Part shown: one piece after another, positions 29,654 through 40,117 of the stretch | Numbering within the stretch: position 1 is the first letter of the stretch | Layout of the letters: each line of letters begins with the position of its first letter | NCBI GenBank assembly: GCA_018333785.1 | Contig: JAGXSU010000136.1 | Location: 36,323-100,322 of the forward strand | DNA from: Methylomicrobium sp. | Lineage (GTDB): Bacteria; Pseudomonadota; Gammaproteobacteria; Methylococcales; Methylomonadaceae | Length of the DNA: 64,000 bases | Reading direction: 5' to 3' | The notes under the pieces: generated by a model | Database searches by the model: none | The model's input: only the letters and a program-made list of their open reading frames with translations | Told to the model about the DNA's origin: nothing | Program-made: the position numbers and the translations under genes

Positions 29654-30160
29654 ATGGCCAGCATTAATTTTCAAGGCAAATCAGTCAATACCTGTGGCGA
29701 ACTTCCTGCAATCGGTTCACACGCACCGGATTTTTCATTAACCGATGGCAAGCTGGGCCAGGTTTCTTTGAGTACCTACGCGGGAAAAAAGAAATGCCTT
29801 AATATTGTTCCCAGCCTGGATACGCCAACGTGTGCAGCATCGGCGCGTAAGTTCAATCAAAAAGCGGCCAGCCTTGAAAATGGCGTCGTATTGGTCATAT
29901 CAGCTGATTTGCCTTTTGCGCAGTCCCGTTTCTGCCAGGTTGAAGGGATAAGGGACGTCCTACCATTGTCGACGTTTCGCTCGTCATTTGCGCGTGATTA
30001 TGGCGTAGAACTGGTTGACAGCGTGTTGTCCGGTCTTACGGCCCGGGCCATTATTGTCATTGATGAGAAAGACAGGATCGTTTATAGCGAGCTGGTCGAT
30101 GAACTGACGGATGAGCCCGACTATGAATCCGCATTGGCTGCTATGCGTGAAATGGATTGA
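29654..30160 (+). CDS. tpx: thiol peroxidase Tpx
   Basis: 168 residues. An atypical 2-Cys peroxiredoxin with the peroxidatic cysteine in SLDTPTCAASARKF (Cys60) and the resolving cysteine in SRFCQVEGI (Cys94), the expected spacing. It reduces lipid and other hydroperoxides using thioredoxin. GAGG lies upstream of the ATG. Its last 40 bases overlap the end of the convergent ATPase gene. Confidence 0.96.
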   Translation: MASINFQGKSVNTCGELPAIGSHAPDFSLTDGKLGQVSLSTYAGKKKCLNIVPSLDTPTCAASARKFNQKAASLENGVVLVISADLPFAQSRFCQVEGIRDVLPLSTFRSSFARDYGVELVDSVLSGLTARAIIVIDEKDRIVYSELVDELTDEPDYESALAAMREMD

Positions 30161-31104
30161 ACACCCTTATAAGACGTTATCATTGATATGCTGACCAACT
30201 CGGTTTTGGGCCTTTTGACAAGCACTTGACTGGTTGGTTTTGGGTCCCGGTTTTTACTGATGGATTCTATGTTTGATGCTGGAGATGAACTGGGTTTTAT
30301 GATGCCACCGGTTCTTCTTTGATTAACGACTTCCATGACTGTTTCATATTCTACTTTCGAGTCATTTGCAAACGCAAATACCATCGCCATGTCAGCGATA
30401 TTATTAATGACTCTGGGAATGCCGCCGCTGTGTTGGTATACAGCCAGTAAGGCTTGCGGGCTAAAAATACTGGATTGAGCGCCTGCCACTTTCAGCCGGT
30501 GAGCTATATAGTGTGCGGTCTCTTCATGGTTTAGGGGGTTGAGATGATATTCGATTGCAATCCGCTGAGCGAATTGGGTTAATTCGGGATCATTCAGTTT
30601 TTCCAGCAGTTCGGTTTGACCGCACAAAATGATCTGCAGGGTCGTTTCTTGGCCGTCATTAAGATTGGAAAGTAAGCGAAGTTCATCTAATGTGGAAATG
30701 GCCAAATTCTGGGCCTCATCTATGACCAGCACTGCCCGCCGGTTTTTAAGTTTTTGTTTGGCAATAAACCCGCAAAATTGTTGATATCGCTCGGCTTCGG
30801 TACCCGTTTCATTTTTCAGATTGAATGCACTCAATAGCCATTCAAGCAAATTACCAAAAGAGGCATGCGTATTAGTGATAAGGCCCACCTCACACGTTGA
30901 ATCAATTTCATTGACCAGATTTCGAAGCAACGTGCTTTTCCCTGATCCAATTTCACCTGTAAGAACGCTAAAGCCCGATTGCTGAAGTAGTCCATATTTG
31001 AGCGAATTCAAAGCGTCTTTGTGCTGTTCACTCAGATACAAAAAATCCTGATCAGGGGTCAGTGAAAAAGGGGCTTTTGTTAAACCAAAAAACTGTGTGT
31101 ACAT
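30121..31104 (-). CDS. ExeA/MshM-like AAA ATPase
   Basis: 327 residues. Starts with MYTQFFGLTKAPFSLTPDQDF, the hallmark opening of the ExeA/GspA family. Walker A is GEIGSGKST (residues 50-58), Walker B VLVIDEAQN (about 126), and a sensor region ends the AAA part near residue 265. The last 60 residues are polar and lack the peptidoglycan-binding domain of full ExeA. Family members help secretin assembly or MSHA pilus biogenesis, or act in transposition (TniB-like). No pilus or secretion genes flank it, so the partner is unknown. Confidence 0.85.
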   Translation of the reverse strand: MYTQFFGLTKAPFSLTPDQDFLYLSEQHKDALNSLKYGLLQQSGFSVLTGEIGSGKSTLLRNLVNEIDSTCEVGLITNTHASFGNLLEWLLSAFNLKNETGTEAERYQQFCGFIAKQKLKNRRAVLVIDEAQNLAISTLDELRLLSNLNDGQETTLQIILCGQTELLEKLNDPELTQFAQRIAIEYHLNPLNHEETAHYIAHRLKVAGAQSSIFSPQALLAVYQHSGGIPRVINNIADMAMVFAFANDSKVEYETVMEVVNQRRTGGIIKPSSSPASNIESISKNRDPKPTSQVLVKRPKTELVSISMITSYKGVQSISRIAANADS

Positions 31105-31616
31105 GCTCGTTTAACTTAAATAAAGGGTTTCAGTAAAATTGAAAAGCGGGATTATTCTTGGAGCGATCATTAAATAGCAGAGGGCTTAATCCGGACTGAA
31201 TCATACTCAACACAGTCAGGGATTTCTGAGGATGATTTCACAGTGAAGATGTGGAAAAGTGACATCGTTAAAAAAATGGCGACCTGTTATCCTTTTTGGT
31301 ATTTAAGACTTGCAAGTATTTCTTGCTGGTAACCTGACTACAGTCATTTTTTAACCGGTTTAACGATTTTGAATGCAGGCGTGACAGTTTATATTCAGGA
31401 TTATCCTATGCTTTTATACAGTTTCCTGATTATAAAGATCTATCAGCTCAGTCAAAAATCGTCATCTCGGCAGGGATTGCCGAGATCCAGATGCCATGGA
31501 TGGCGAGCGCCGAACACATCCTTGTGCTCTGGATTCCGGCAATCCCTGTCGGAAAGACGTTATTGCTGATGCATCTTTATAATCAGGTACAGTTTTAAGG
31601 ACTTATATTCAGACCT
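31105..31616. other. 512-bp intergenic region
   Basis: It lies between the divergent ATPase gene and solute-binding gene. The right half is taken up by palindromic element copy B (31425-31587). The left 300 bases hold the ATPase promoter and otherwise show nothing I can name. Confidence 0.5.
31425..31587. repeat. MITE-like nested palindrome, copy B
   Basis: The outer ends are perfect 15-base inverted repeats (CCTGATTATAAAGAT at 31425-31439 against 31573-31587). Inside is a second near-perfect inverted repeat of about 24 bases (CGGCAGGGATTGCCG.. at 31468-31491 against 31529-31552). The centre carries ATCCAGATGCCATGGATGG, shared with copies A and C. Two nested palindromes suggest a REP unit inserted into, or mobilised within, a larger MITE. 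Confidence 0.8.
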
Positions 31617-32675
31617 ATGAAATTATTGCAGCCAGTCAAACTGGTTTTTTTGCTTTTGATAATAACGTCGGCGCATCTTTCATTCGCTGAAGTGACAAAT
31701 GAATCCGTGGCCGGCATTCAATTGACCCAAGCTGAGAAAAATTGGTTGAAACGGCATAAAACGATACGGATAGCCTACGATGGTGACCTGCATCCTTATA
31801 GTTTTGTCGGCCGAAAAGGGGCTCTTAGAGGCTCTGCTGTGGAAATTATGAAGTTGCTTAGTCAGCGACTGGGGATTAAGTTTGTCACTTACCCGAGCAC
31901 TCATTGGAAAACGCTGTTTGAAGCGGCCGTAATGGGAAACGTGGATGTCATTGCAACCATGGTTAAACGACCGGAGCGCTTGCTTTGGTTTAATTTTACC
32001 GAGCCTTATTTAACACAGTCACTGGTGGTTGTTTCAAGAGGAGATGATGACCGGTTTAGCGACCGAGAATCGATCAAAGGCAAGAAAATAGCCTTAATTG
32101 CCAATTATCAATACAGTTATCAGGTCCGGGAAGATTATCCCAAAATCAAGCCTGTTTTTGTTTCATCACTTAAAAATGGATTAAAAGCGGTTCAAGCGGG
32201 TAAAGCCGATGCCGCTGTGCTGTTTTCAGGTGCACGTTACTTTTTATTGAGTGATGCGAGTTTCAATAATTTAAAAATTGCTTCTGTTTACGATCATGAA
32301 AACATGAGACAGAGTATCGCAATTCGCAAAGATTGGCCGGAGTTGGTTTCTATCCTTGAAAAAGGCCTGGCTTCTTTGAGTGAAGAGGAAAAGCAAAATT
32401 ATATTGATAAATGGGATCCTCCCGAAGAAGATGAAAAGACAGTAAGTAATACAACGGTCAAAGTGGTGGTTGTCGAACCGGAAGTCCATCAGGATGCCCC
32501 AGAAAAGTTAGAGCTCGAAGACGCATTCTATGTCGGGTTAACGGTATTCGCGTCATTGGCGATAATAATTGTCGTTGGCGGGTACCTGACACTCAAGTCT
32601 AAAAGACCTAAAATGAGTCGATATAATAAGGTTGTTAGCTCTTTGAACGAGTCGGAACAACAAGACTTGGATTGA
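31617..32675 (+). CDS. membrane-anchored extracellular solute-binding protein (SBP_bac_3)
   Basis: 352 residues. Signal peptide (1-24), then a family 3 periplasmic binding domain (about 45-275: RIAYDGDLHPYSFVGRKGALRG, DVIATMVKRPERLLWFNFTEPY, IALIANYQY, DAAVLFSGA). After an acidic linker there is one membrane helix (about 303-322, LTVFASLAIIIVVGGYLTL) and a 30-residue polar tail. The binding domain looks like the sensor half of BvgS-type kinases, yet no kinase or cyclase follows. It may pass a signal to a partner protein or be a degraded receptor. No permease genes flank it. Confidence 0.85.
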   Translation: MKLLQPVKLVFLLLIITSAHLSFAEVTNESVAGIQLTQAEKNWLKRHKTIRIAYDGDLHPYSFVGRKGALRGSAVEIMKLLSQRLGIKFVTYPSTHWKTLFEAAVMGNVDVIATMVKRPERLLWFNFTEPYLTQSLVVVSRGDDDRFSDRESIKGKKIALIANYQYSYQVREDYPKIKPVFVSSLKNGLKAVQAGKADAAVLFSGARYFLLSDASFNNLKIASVYDHENMRQSIAIRKDWPELVSILEKGLASLSEEEKQNYIDKWDPPEEDEKTVSNTTVKVVVVEPEVHQDAPEKLELEDAFYVGLTVFASLAIIIVVGGYLTLKSKRPKMSRYNKVVSSLNESEQQDLD

Positions 32676-32794
32676 TGATGCTACATTTCGGTTAAGAAAA
32701 GGTAACTGTTCAGAGAAACAAGAAAATGAGGTTGATGCGCCGGGTAGGCTGGGTTAGCTAGGAGAGCCTAACCCAACAGGGTCTGAACTGACAA

Positions 32795-34468
32795 TCAAAA
32801 CAAACCGGTTATGACACCTTCATCGGTAATATCGATACGCTCGGCTGCGGGAGTTTTTGGTAAACCGGGCATTGTCATCATATCGCCTGCGATGGCAACA
32901 ACAAATCCAGCACCGTTTGCAAGGCGCACTTCGCTGATTTCAACGGTATGCCCGGAGGGTGCACCTTTGGTGTTGGGATTGGTTGAAAATGACATCTGTG
33001 TTTTAGCGATGCAAACCGGAAAGTGACCATAGCGGGTTTGCAAGGCTTTGATTTCCGCTTTTACCTTGGGACTGGCTGATATGCCTGTTGCACCATATAG
33101 CTTTGTGGCAATGGTTTCGATTTTTTCCCAAAGAGGGGTTTCAGCTTCGTAGACATAGCTGAAACCGGGTTCACGGTTGTCGACAATTTCGAGTACCTCT
33201 TTCGCCAGTTCTTCCGCTCCCGCCCCGCCTTGAGCCCAATGCCTGGATACCACGCATTTTGAACCCAGGGCTTCGCATTTTGCTTTGAGTAGCGCAATTT
33301 CGGCATCGGTATCGAACGTGAAGTGATTGATGCAAACGATGCAAGGTAATCCGTAATGCCGGGTTATATTAGAAATATGGCGCTCAATGTTCGCAAAGCC
33401 TTTTTGTAAGGCCTCCAGGTTTTCGGTATTGAGCTCGTCTTTAGCTACGCCGCCGTGGAATTTAAGCGCACGCACTGTTGCTACCAGCACGACTGCCGAG
33501 GGTTTTAAACCGGACATACGGCATTTGATATCAATAAATTTTTCAGCGCCCAGGTCAGCGCCGAAACCGGCTTCGGTAATGACGTAATCGGCCAGTTTTA
33601 ACGCTGTTTTTGTTGCCGTCACCGTATTACAACCATGGGCAATATTGGCAAAAGGACCGCCGTGAATGATGGCGATATTATTTTCCAGCGTTTGAACCAG
33701 ATTCGGTTTGATCGCATCTTTCAATAATGCCGCCATTGCACCTTGGGCGTTCAGGTCGCTGGCGTAAACCGGTGTCACTTTATCGGTTTTATAGGCGATG
33801 ACGATACGGCCCAAGCGTTCTTTCAGATCTTTAAGGCTGGTGGCCAGACACAAGATGGCCATGATTTCGGAAGCCACGACAATGTCATAGCCATCCTCAC
33901 GTAAAAAACCATTAGCCGGCCCGCCCATGCCCACCGTTATTTTCCGTAATGCCCGGTCATTCATGTCGACTACGCGTTTCCATTGGATGCGTCGGGAATC
34001 AATATTCAGGGCATTGCCGTGATTGATATGATTGTCAATCAATGCAGAGAGTAAGTTATGCGCGACACCGATGGCATGAAAATCGCCGGTAAAATGCAGA
34101 TTAATATCTTCCATGGGCACGACTTGAGAGTAGCCGCCGCCTGCTGCGCCGCCTTTGACACCGAAACAGGGGCCTAGCGAAGGTTCACGTAAACACATGA
34201 TGGCTTTTTTGCCTAAGCGGTTTATGGCGTCGCCCAAGCCTACCGTTGTCGTCGTTTTGCCCTCCCCTGCCGGTGTCGGGCTGATAGCGGTGACGAGAAT
34301 CAGTTTCCCGTCTTGTTGATCGGCCAAACTGTTGACATATTCCAGCGATAATTTGGCTTTGTAATGGCCGTAGGGGTCCAAATGTTCGGCTGGAATGCCG
34401 AACTTTTCAGCGGCGAGACCAATGATCGGTTGCATCTTCGCTTGTTGGGCGATTTCTATATCTGACAT
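32795..34468 (-). CDS. fhs: formate-tetrahydrofolate ligase
   Basis: 557 residues, the normal length. ATP-binding motif [20 protein letters not shown] near residue 62, then [20 protein letters not shown] and [13 protein letters not shown], all family hallmarks. It makes 10-formyl-tetrahydrofolate from formate and so feeds C1 units to serine synthesis and purines; in methanotrophs (as ftfL) it links formate to the serine cycle. First or separate unit of the C1 block, with 452 bases to glyA. Confidence 0.98.
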   Translation of the reverse strand: MSDIEIAQQAKMQPIIGLAAEKFGIPAEHLDPYGHYKAKLSLEYVNSLADQQDGKLILVTAISPTPAGEGKTTTTVGLGDAINRLGKKAIMCLREPSLGPCFGVKGGAAGGGYSQVVPMEDINLHFTGDFHAIGVAHNLLSALIDNHINHGNALNIDSRRIQWKRVVDMNDRALRKITVGMGGPANGFLREDGYDIVVASEIMAILCLATSLKDLKERLGRIVIAYKTDKVTPVYASDLNAQGAMAALLKDAIKPNLVQTLENNIAIIHGGPFANIAHGCNTVTATKTALKLADYVITEAGFGADLGAEKFIDIKCRMSGLKPSAVVLVATVRALKFHGGVAKDELNTENLEALQKGFANIERHISNITRHYGLPCIVCINHFTFDTDAEIALLKAKCEALGSKCVVSRHWAQGGAGAEELAKEVLEIVDNREPGFSYVYEAETPLWEKIETIATKLYGATGISASPKVKAEIKALQTRYGHFPVCIAKTQMSFSTNPNTKGAPSGHTVEISEVRLANGAGFVVAIAGDMMTMPGLPKTPAAERIDITDEGVITGLF

Positions 34469-34920
34469 AAAGGGTTCCTGAACGAAAAAGACTGATAAAT
34501 GAGTGGTTACGCCTGCTCAAAGGCGGCAACATTCATTTGCCATCACAATTACATAAGTAAGTTTGGAAAAAGTCATACCGTTATTTAATGTCTTCAATGA
34601 CTCATGTGCCTTGTAAACTTTTTCAATGGTTTAGGGGCAATCGCAAGGCTTTTTCAAAAAACAGGCTTGAAAATAACCGGATTTTTGTCCTCTTCAAGCA
34701 TGCCACTCAATTTTCATCTTCGGTAAACCGGACAGTTTAAATCAGCGCCTCGTGTTTAAGCACAACAATAAACCGGCTGCAAAAATGCTTACTGACATTG
34801 ATTTCTATGAGTATTTCTCAAGGGTTAATTCTGTCCCGCATGCTCTAAGGCATTTACGGGACATTTCACTTGTTAAAGCTTGCTGCGATGGCAAGGCTGC
34901 CGGTTTACAGCAGTGCCTGG
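34469..34920. other. 452-bp intergenic region between glyA and fhs
   Basis: Non-coding by composition. It should contain the end of the glyA-side transcript and the fhs promoter. I found no convincing terminator, riboswitch or repeat; a THF riboswitch was considered but no matching structure could be traced by eye. Confidence 0.45.
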
Positions 34921-36177
34921 TTAATCAGCATAAACCGGGAAGCGGGAGCACAAAATGCTCACCTTATCGCGCACGGCTGAAATTAGGGTTTCATCTTCCA
35001 TATTTTCCATTACATCGCACATCAACCCGGCAATTTCCCGCATTTGCTCTTCCTTGAAACCGCGCGTGGTGGGCGCGGGTGTTCCGACGCGAATGCCGCT
35101 GGTGACAAAAGGCGATTCAGGGTCATTAGGCACTGCATTTTTATTGACAGTGATATGTGCCCTGCCCAGAGCGGCATCGGCCGCTTTACCGGTAATGCCT
35201 TTGGGAATTAAAGAAACCAGCATCAGATGGTTGTCCGTTCCGCCGGAAACGACATCAAAGCCGCGATTGACAAAGACTTCGGCCATGGCTCTGGCATTTT
35301 TGATCACTTGTTCCTGATAGGCGCGAAATTCCGGTTGCATGGCTTCTTTAAAAGCAACGGCTTTGGCCGCAATCACATGCATTAAAGGGCCGCCTTGAAT
35401 ACCGGGGAATATGTTTGAATCAAATTTTTTCTGAAGTTCCGGGTTGCTCTTGCATAAAATCAGCCCGCCTCTGGGCCCACGCAGGGATTTATGGGTTGTG
35501 CTGGTTACAACATCGGCAATGGACACGGGATTCGGATATAAACCGGCCGCAACCAGTCCGGCAACGTGGGCCATATCGACAAACAAATAAGCGCCGACCT
35601 TATCGGCAATTTCGCGAAAACGTTGCCAATCCCAGATGCGGGAATAGGCAGAAAATCCGGCGACCAACACTTTAGGCTTATGTTCAATTGCCAGGCGTTC
35701 GACCTGGTCATAATCGATCAAGCCTGTTTCAGGATGCAAACCGTATTGAATTGCATTGTAGATTTTACCGGAAAAATTGGGTTTGGCGCCGTGGGTCAGG
35801 TGTCCGCCATCAGCCAGGCTTAAACCCAAAATCGTATCACCGGGTTGGATCAAAGCCATGAACACGGCCATATTGGCTTGAGAGCCTGAATGCGGTTGAA
35901 CATTGGCGTAATCTGCGCCGAATAATTCCTTGGCGCGATCGATAGCCAGCTGTTCGGCTTTATCAACAAATTCACAACCGCCGTAATAACGTTTGCCGGG
36001 ATAGCCTTCTGCATATTTGTTGGTCAAGACAGTGCCTTGCGCTTCCATGACCCGTGGACTGCAATAATTTTCCGAAGCAATCAGTTCGATGTGATCTTCC
36101 TGGCGCTGACGCTCCTCTTCCAACGCGTGGAAAAGTTCATCGTCGAAACCGGCAATTGTTTGTGATTTGTTGAACAT
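34921..36177 (-). CDS. glyA: serine hydroxymethyltransferase
   Basis: 418 residues from the ATG at 36177, with GGAG six bases upstream; a TTG 12 bases earlier is in frame but less likely. The PLP lysine is in [15 protein letters not shown] (about residue 230) and [31 protein letters not shown] N-terminal motifs are complete. It joins methylene-tetrahydrofolate and glycine to serine, the entry step of the serine cycle. It ends a minus-strand run mtdA - glycerate kinase - glyA. Confidence 0.98.
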   Translation of the reverse strand: MFNKSQTIAGFDDELFHALEEERQRQEDHIELIASENYCSPRVMEAQGTVLTNKYAEGYPGKRYYGGCEFVDKAEQLAIDRAKELFGADYANVQPHSGSQANMAVFMALIQPGDTILGLSLADGGHLTHGAKPNFSGKIYNAIQYGLHPETGLIDYDQVERLAIEHKPKVLVAGFSAYSRIWDWQRFREIADKVGAYLFVDMAHVAGLVAAGLYPNPVSIADVVTSTTHKSLRGPRGGLILCKSNPELQKKFDSNIFPGIQGGPLMHVIAAKAVAFKEAMQPEFRAYQEQVIKNARAMAEVFVNRGFDVVSGGTDNHLMLVSLIPKGITGKAADAALGRAHITVNKNAVPNDPESPFVTSGIRVGTPAPTTRGFKEEQMREIAGLMCDVMENMEDETLISAVRDKVSILCSRFPVYAD

Positions 36178-36205
36178 AGCTATCTCCAAATGAGGCGTTA
36201 TAGTT

Positions 36206-37588
36206 TTATCTTTGATGGGGAGCGATCAGCAAAATTTGCAAATCGGCGACATTAGTACCGGTAGCGCCCGTAATCAGTAAATCCTGCGAGCCCTGCAAGG
36301 CATGGTAAGCGTCATTGTCGCTTAGCCGTGCCAGTGGATCAATACCGGCTTTGTGCAGACGATCCAATGTGGTGTTGTCAACCAGGCCGCCGGCGGCATC
36401 GGTAGGGCCATCCCGGCCATCTGTGCCACCGCTCAGAAAAACCCAGCAGCCTTGCAAGTCATGATGTTTCGCGGCTAAAGCAAAAGCCAGTGCCATTTCC
36501 TGATTACGGCCGCCCTTGCCTGTGCCTTTCAGTGTCACCGTTGTTTCACCACCCGCCACTATAGCGACGGGGCGAGCATGATTGATACTCATCTGTTGTT
36601 TGGCAAACAGGACCAGCGCTTCGGCTTGATCCTTTGCCTCACCCGTTAGATGGTCGCTGTACAAAATCGTTTCATAGCCTTGTTCACGAGCCACCCGATG
36701 GATGGCTGCAACACTGATACTGTTACTGCCTACCAAGGTATGCGACGTATTAACAAAAATCGGGTCACCGGTTTTGGGTGTCTCCGGTATTGCTCCTTGC
36801 AGGCCAAGGATCAAATACGCTTGTACCGGTTTGGGTACTCGCTCCCAAATGCCTTTGGTTTTTAAAATACGGACCGCATCGGAAAAAGTGCTGTCATCCG
36901 GGACGGTAGGTCCGCTGGAAATTGCGCTTAAATCATCCCCCAGGACATCGGAAAGAATCATCGCATGCAGATCAGCGGGTGCAGCAAGCCGCGCAATGCC
37001 TCCGCCTTTAATCTGCGACAGATGCTTACGTACACAATTGACCTCATTGATAGTTGCGCCGCAGGCCAGCAACAACTGTGTAGTGGCGATTTTATCATCC
37101 AGGGTGATCGGGGCAACGGGCAAGGGAAGCAAAGCCGAACCGCCGCCACTGACCAAAATAAGGACTAACTCGTCTTGTTTGGATTGCCGGATACGGTCAG
37201 CAATAAATTGTGCGGCTTCAAGACCTGCCTGACCGGGCAGCGGGTGCGAGGCGGCAAGCACGTTAAAGTGGTCGACAGGCCGAACATTCTCATCGTTGGT
37301 CACCGCAATGCCGGGGCCTGCCCACAGGCTGTAAGGAATGCTGTCCTGCACTGCCTGAGCCATGGCACAGGCTCCTTTTCCGAAAGCAAAGACATGGACA
37401 GCTGACCACGATCTTGTTCGTGTTAATGCCGGATCTGTTAAATCCAGGCCAATCACCACATCTTGGCCGGCAACTGATAAACAGCGCTTTACGGCATGAT
37501 AAGGGTCGGCTGCTTCAACGCCTGCCTGGAATATTCCGGCGGCGCTATTTCTCAGGCCGGATAGGGAGCCATCAATAGGATTCAGCAT
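36206..37588 (-). CDS. gck: glycerate 2-kinase (MOFRL family, GckA/TtuD-like)
   Basis: 460 residues. N-terminal DUF4147 part with [15 protein letters not shown] and [14 protein letters not shown], then a C-terminal MOFRL domain with [27 protein letters not shown] and [18 protein letters not shown]. Family members phosphorylate D-glycerate to 2-phosphoglycerate; some are named hydroxypyruvate reductase TtuD. Location between glyA and mtdA points to the serine-cycle kinase. It starts 34 bases after mtdA ends. Confidence 0.93.
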   Translation of the reverse strand: MLNPIDGSLSGLRNSAAGIFQAGVEAADPYHAVKRCLSVAGQDVVIGLDLTDPALTRTRSWSAVHVFAFGKGACAMAQAVQDSIPYSLWAGPGIAVTNDENVRPVDHFNVLAASHPLPGQAGLEAAQFIADRIRQSKQDELVLILVSGGGSALLPLPVAPITLDDKIATTQLLLACGATINEVNCVRKHLSQIKGGGIARLAAPADLHAMILSDVLGDDLSAISSGPTVPDDSTFSDAVRILKTKGIWERVPKPVQAYLILGLQGAIPETPKTGDPIFVNTSHTLVGSNSISVAAIHRVAREQGYETILYSDHLTGEAKDQAEALVLFAKQQMSINHARPVAIVAGGETTVTLKGTGKGGRNQEMALAFALAAKHHDLQGCWVFLSGGTDGRDGPTDAAGGLVDNTTLDRLHKAGIDPLARLSDNDAYHALQGSQDLLITGATGTNVADLQILLIAPHQR

Positions 37589-37622
37589 TAAGAGCTTCTG
37601 ATATAAAGGGTCAAAGCGAGGA

Positions 37623-38480
37623 TCAGGCCATTTCTTTGGCGAGACTTAAAATGGTCTCGGCATCAAGCACTTGAGCGTTGCTTTCAAACAGTTTTGCAAT
37701 GCAAGCCCGGTGCAGCGCCAGTTTCAGCGTGCCGAAACCTATCGCGCCCCAGATGATTTTGCCGAAACGCTTTGTTCCTTTATCCATCATGTCAGACCCG
37801 CCAATGCCTAGCGGCGGTGTTGCATTGGCATCAGCGATCAGTTCCAGGGTCATATTGTCTTGCCAATGCTGCAGATCGAGCAAATTGACACCGGCTGCAC
37901 CTGTTGCGAAAACAATGTGCGCGTTTTGAATGGCTTTGCCTCTGGCTTCGTTATCCACAGCTTCCAAAGGCGTCAGGTCAACGCCAAATCGGTTTTTCAT
38001 GTCTTCACAGGCGTGTTGCGCTCTGGCAAATTGACGTGAGGTAATGCTGACCTTACAGCCTTCTTGAACCAGCATGACAGCAACACGCTGGCCTACAGGC
38101 CCCGTGCCTGCCAATACAACCGCATTTTTTCCCTGCAAAGCACCGCTACCAGCCAATTTGGCAACCCCGGCGGCGGCGGTAGTGTTACTGCCGTTACTGT
38201 CCAGCATGATGGACACACGGAAATTTTGAAAAAAATGATTTTGTACGGCCGTGAATAAACGTTGACCGGCCACCATATCGCTACCGCCAATAAAAATCGC
38301 TGTATTATTTTTGTCTTTGGGCGCACGGGTAAATATCGTACCTTCTACCAAGGCTTTGACATTATCAGGTCTTACTCCGCCATAACCGATAACATGATCC
38401 GCGCCGCCATCATAGGCAACGACCGTGTCAAAAACGGAAGGGTGGGTATCGGTATCGAATTGGAACAACAGTTTTTTCAT
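37623..38480 (-). CDS. mtdA: methylene-tetrahydromethanopterin/-tetrahydrofolate dehydrogenase MtdA
   Basis: 285 residues. The opening (KKLLFQFDTDTHPSVFDTVVAYDGGADHV) and the Rossmann motif (VVLAGTGPVGQRVAVML) closely follow MtdA of Methylobacterium as I remember it, as does the C-terminal LHRACIAKLFES. It oxidises the methylene C1 carrier with NADP, a diagnostic methylotrophy enzyme. MtdB is the alternative but the overall match favours MtdA. No strong ribosome site is visible upstream. Confidence 0.92.
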   Translation of the reverse strand: MKKLLFQFDTDTHPSVFDTVVAYDGGADHVIGYGGVRPDNVKALVEGTIFTRAPKDKNNTAIFIGGSDMVAGQRLFTAVQNHFFQNFRVSIMLDSNGSNTTAAAGVAKLAGSGALQGKNAVVLAGTGPVGQRVAVMLVQEGCKVSITSRQFARAQHACEDMKNRFGVDLTPLEAVDNEARGKAIQNAHIVFATGAAGVNLLDLQHWQDNMTLELIADANATPPLGIGGSDMMDKGTKRFGKIIWGAIGFGTLKLALHRACIAKLFESNAQVLDAETILSLAKEMA

Positions 38481-39080
38481 TCGTTTATTCGCGGAGCGGG
38501 GTTAATGAACAAGTAGAATAAAGCCAGGCTTGAGGTTATAGAATCATTACCCGGCCTGATAAGCTAATGTTTGAAAATTCCTTGTGAGGCTTTTTGGGAG
38601 CTTCATTCAGGCTGAAAATTATACCGTATTAACCTACGCCGTGTCTCATTGCTGCAAGGCACAAAATGCTTCAGCGAAATGGCTATTTGCGGATACTCGA
38701 AAGCCGGAATTTAATCATAAAAATGCCAGGTTAATGGAGCTTCAAATTGGGGTGCCCGGCAAAGGACGCCGTAAAACTATCCATGCAGGCGTAGCCTTTG
38801 ACTAACAACCCGTTGTCTCCTTAGGCACTGCCGAAATTTGTAGAGCTAAAGATATAACCGGATTAGGTTATTAAGGGTTATCGGCACAGATGACGAGCAA
38901 GCGATAATCGTCTTGGCGCTTGTTGCCAAGCTTGCAGGACTTAGCCGATATGGCTATCATTCCTCGCTAAGCCTTTTGATTATTCATGCATAGATAATGC
39001 CCCGATGGCAAAATCGTTGGGTGGACCCGCATGAAAAACAAAGCCTATGGCCAAACCGAAAATTTAACCAAGGGGAACCT
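38481..39080. other. 600-bp divergent regulatory region of mtdA and mdh
   Basis: It separates mtdA (minus strand) from mdh (plus strand). A hairpin CTTGGC-7-GCCAAG lies near 38913-38931, with no T-run. A weak TTGCAG-17-TATCAT promoter candidate (38932-38960) points toward mdh. Short open frames here have no family resemblance. It is the natural place for C1 regulation of the serine-cycle block. Confidence 0.45.
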
Positions 39081-40070
39081 ATGAAAGCGCCAGTCAATAT
39101 TGCTGTTACCGGAGCGGCGGGACAGATCAGTTATTCTCTGTTATTCCGGTTGGCGGCAGGAGATTTATTAGGACAGGATCAGCCAATCTCTCTGCATCTT
39201 CTGGAAATTCCTGTTGCGATTCCTTTTTTGAAGGGCGTGGTCATGGAATTAAACGATTGCGCATTTCCACTTTTGCACAAAGTGGTGGTATCGGATAACC
39301 CCGAAGTTGCTTTTAAACAGGCCGATTATGTATTTCTGGTTGGTGCAACGCCGCGTGGTCCGGGAATGGAGCGTAGTGACCTATTGACTGCCAATGCGGA
39401 AATATTTTCAACACAAGGAAAAGCGTTAAACAAAGTGGCAAGCCGGGATGTAAAAGTTTTGGTAACCGGAAATCCAGCCAATACCAATGCCTTGATTGCA
39501 TTGAAAAATGCACCGGATTTAAGTCCTGATAATTTTTCAGCCATGACCATGCTGGACCATAACCGCGCTAAAAATCAGCTGGCTGAAAAATGCGGGGTTT
39601 TATGTTCGGATATTAAAAATGTCATTGTTTGGGGTAATCATTCGGCGGGTCAGTATCCTGACATTCACCATGCCCGGGTAAAAGGACAGGAAGCACTGTC
39701 TTTGGTTGATGAAGCCTGGTTTGTGGATGAGTTTATTCCTGTCGTTCAGCAACGCGGTGCGGCGGTTATTCAGGCGAGAGGTAAGTCCAGTGCTGCCTCG
39801 GCCGCCAGTGCTGCCTTGGATCTGATGCGTAACTGGATATTCGGTACTGATGAAAATGACTGGATCAGCATGGCCATTGCTTCCGATGGCAGTTACGGCA
39901 TCGAGGAAGGTTTGGTTTTTTCATTTCCTGTGACTATTGAGGACGGTAAAGCCAGCATCGTCAAAGGCTTGCCGATAAACGACTTTAGTTTGCAGCGATT
40001 GAGAAGCAATGAAGCTGAATTAAGAGAGGAACGGAACGCAGTTCGGCATTTGTTTGGCAGCGAAGGGTAG
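39081..40070 (+). CDS. mdh: malate dehydrogenase
   Basis: 329 residues from the ATG at 39081 with AGGGGAA upstream; an in-frame ATG at 38997 lacks these features. NAD site ITVTGAAGQ-type ([17 protein letters not shown]), substrate loop [26 protein letters not shown] and the catalytic histidine in [13 protein letters not shown]. It belongs to the cytosolic-like bacterial MDH group. It reduces oxaloacetate to malate, a step of the serine cycle as well as the TCA cycle, in keeping with its neighbours. Confidence 0.97.
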   Translation: MKAPVNIAVTGAAGQISYSLLFRLAAGDLLGQDQPISLHLLEIPVAIPFLKGVVMELNDCAFPLLHKVVVSDNPEVAFKQADYVFLVGATPRGPGMERSDLLTANAEIFSTQGKALNKVASRDVKVLVTGNPANTNALIALKNAPDLSPDNFSAMTMLDHNRAKNQLAEKCGVLCSDIKNVIVWGNHSAGQYPDIHHARVKGQEALSLVDEAWFVDEFIPVVQQRGAAVIQARGKSSAASAASAALDLMRNWIFGTDENDWISMAIASDGSYGIEEGLVFSFPVTIEDGKASIVKGLPINDFSLQRLRSNEAELREERNAVRHLFGSEG

Positions 40071-40084
40071 TCAGTTTGATAAAA

Positions 40085-40106
40085 AGCGCTGATTAAATTC
40101 AGCGCT
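40085..40106 (-). terminator. rho-independent terminator of the mtnP operon
   Basis: A perfect eight-base stem (AGCGCTGA..TCAGCGCT) with a six-base loop. Read on the minus strand it is followed by TTTTTATC, so it ends the nagZ-hpt-mtnP transcript. On the plus strand it lies just after mdh but has only a weak T-run. Confidence 0.8.
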
Positions 40107-40117
40107 ACTGGCTTTAT

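Noticed and set aside
34752..35057. Plus-strand frame overlapping the glyA end
   Set aside because: Overlaps the conserved glyA C-terminus and resembles nothing known.
38584..38805. Small frame in the mtdA-mdh gap
   Set aside because: No ribosome site, unusual composition and no recognisable motif; more likely regulatory DNA.
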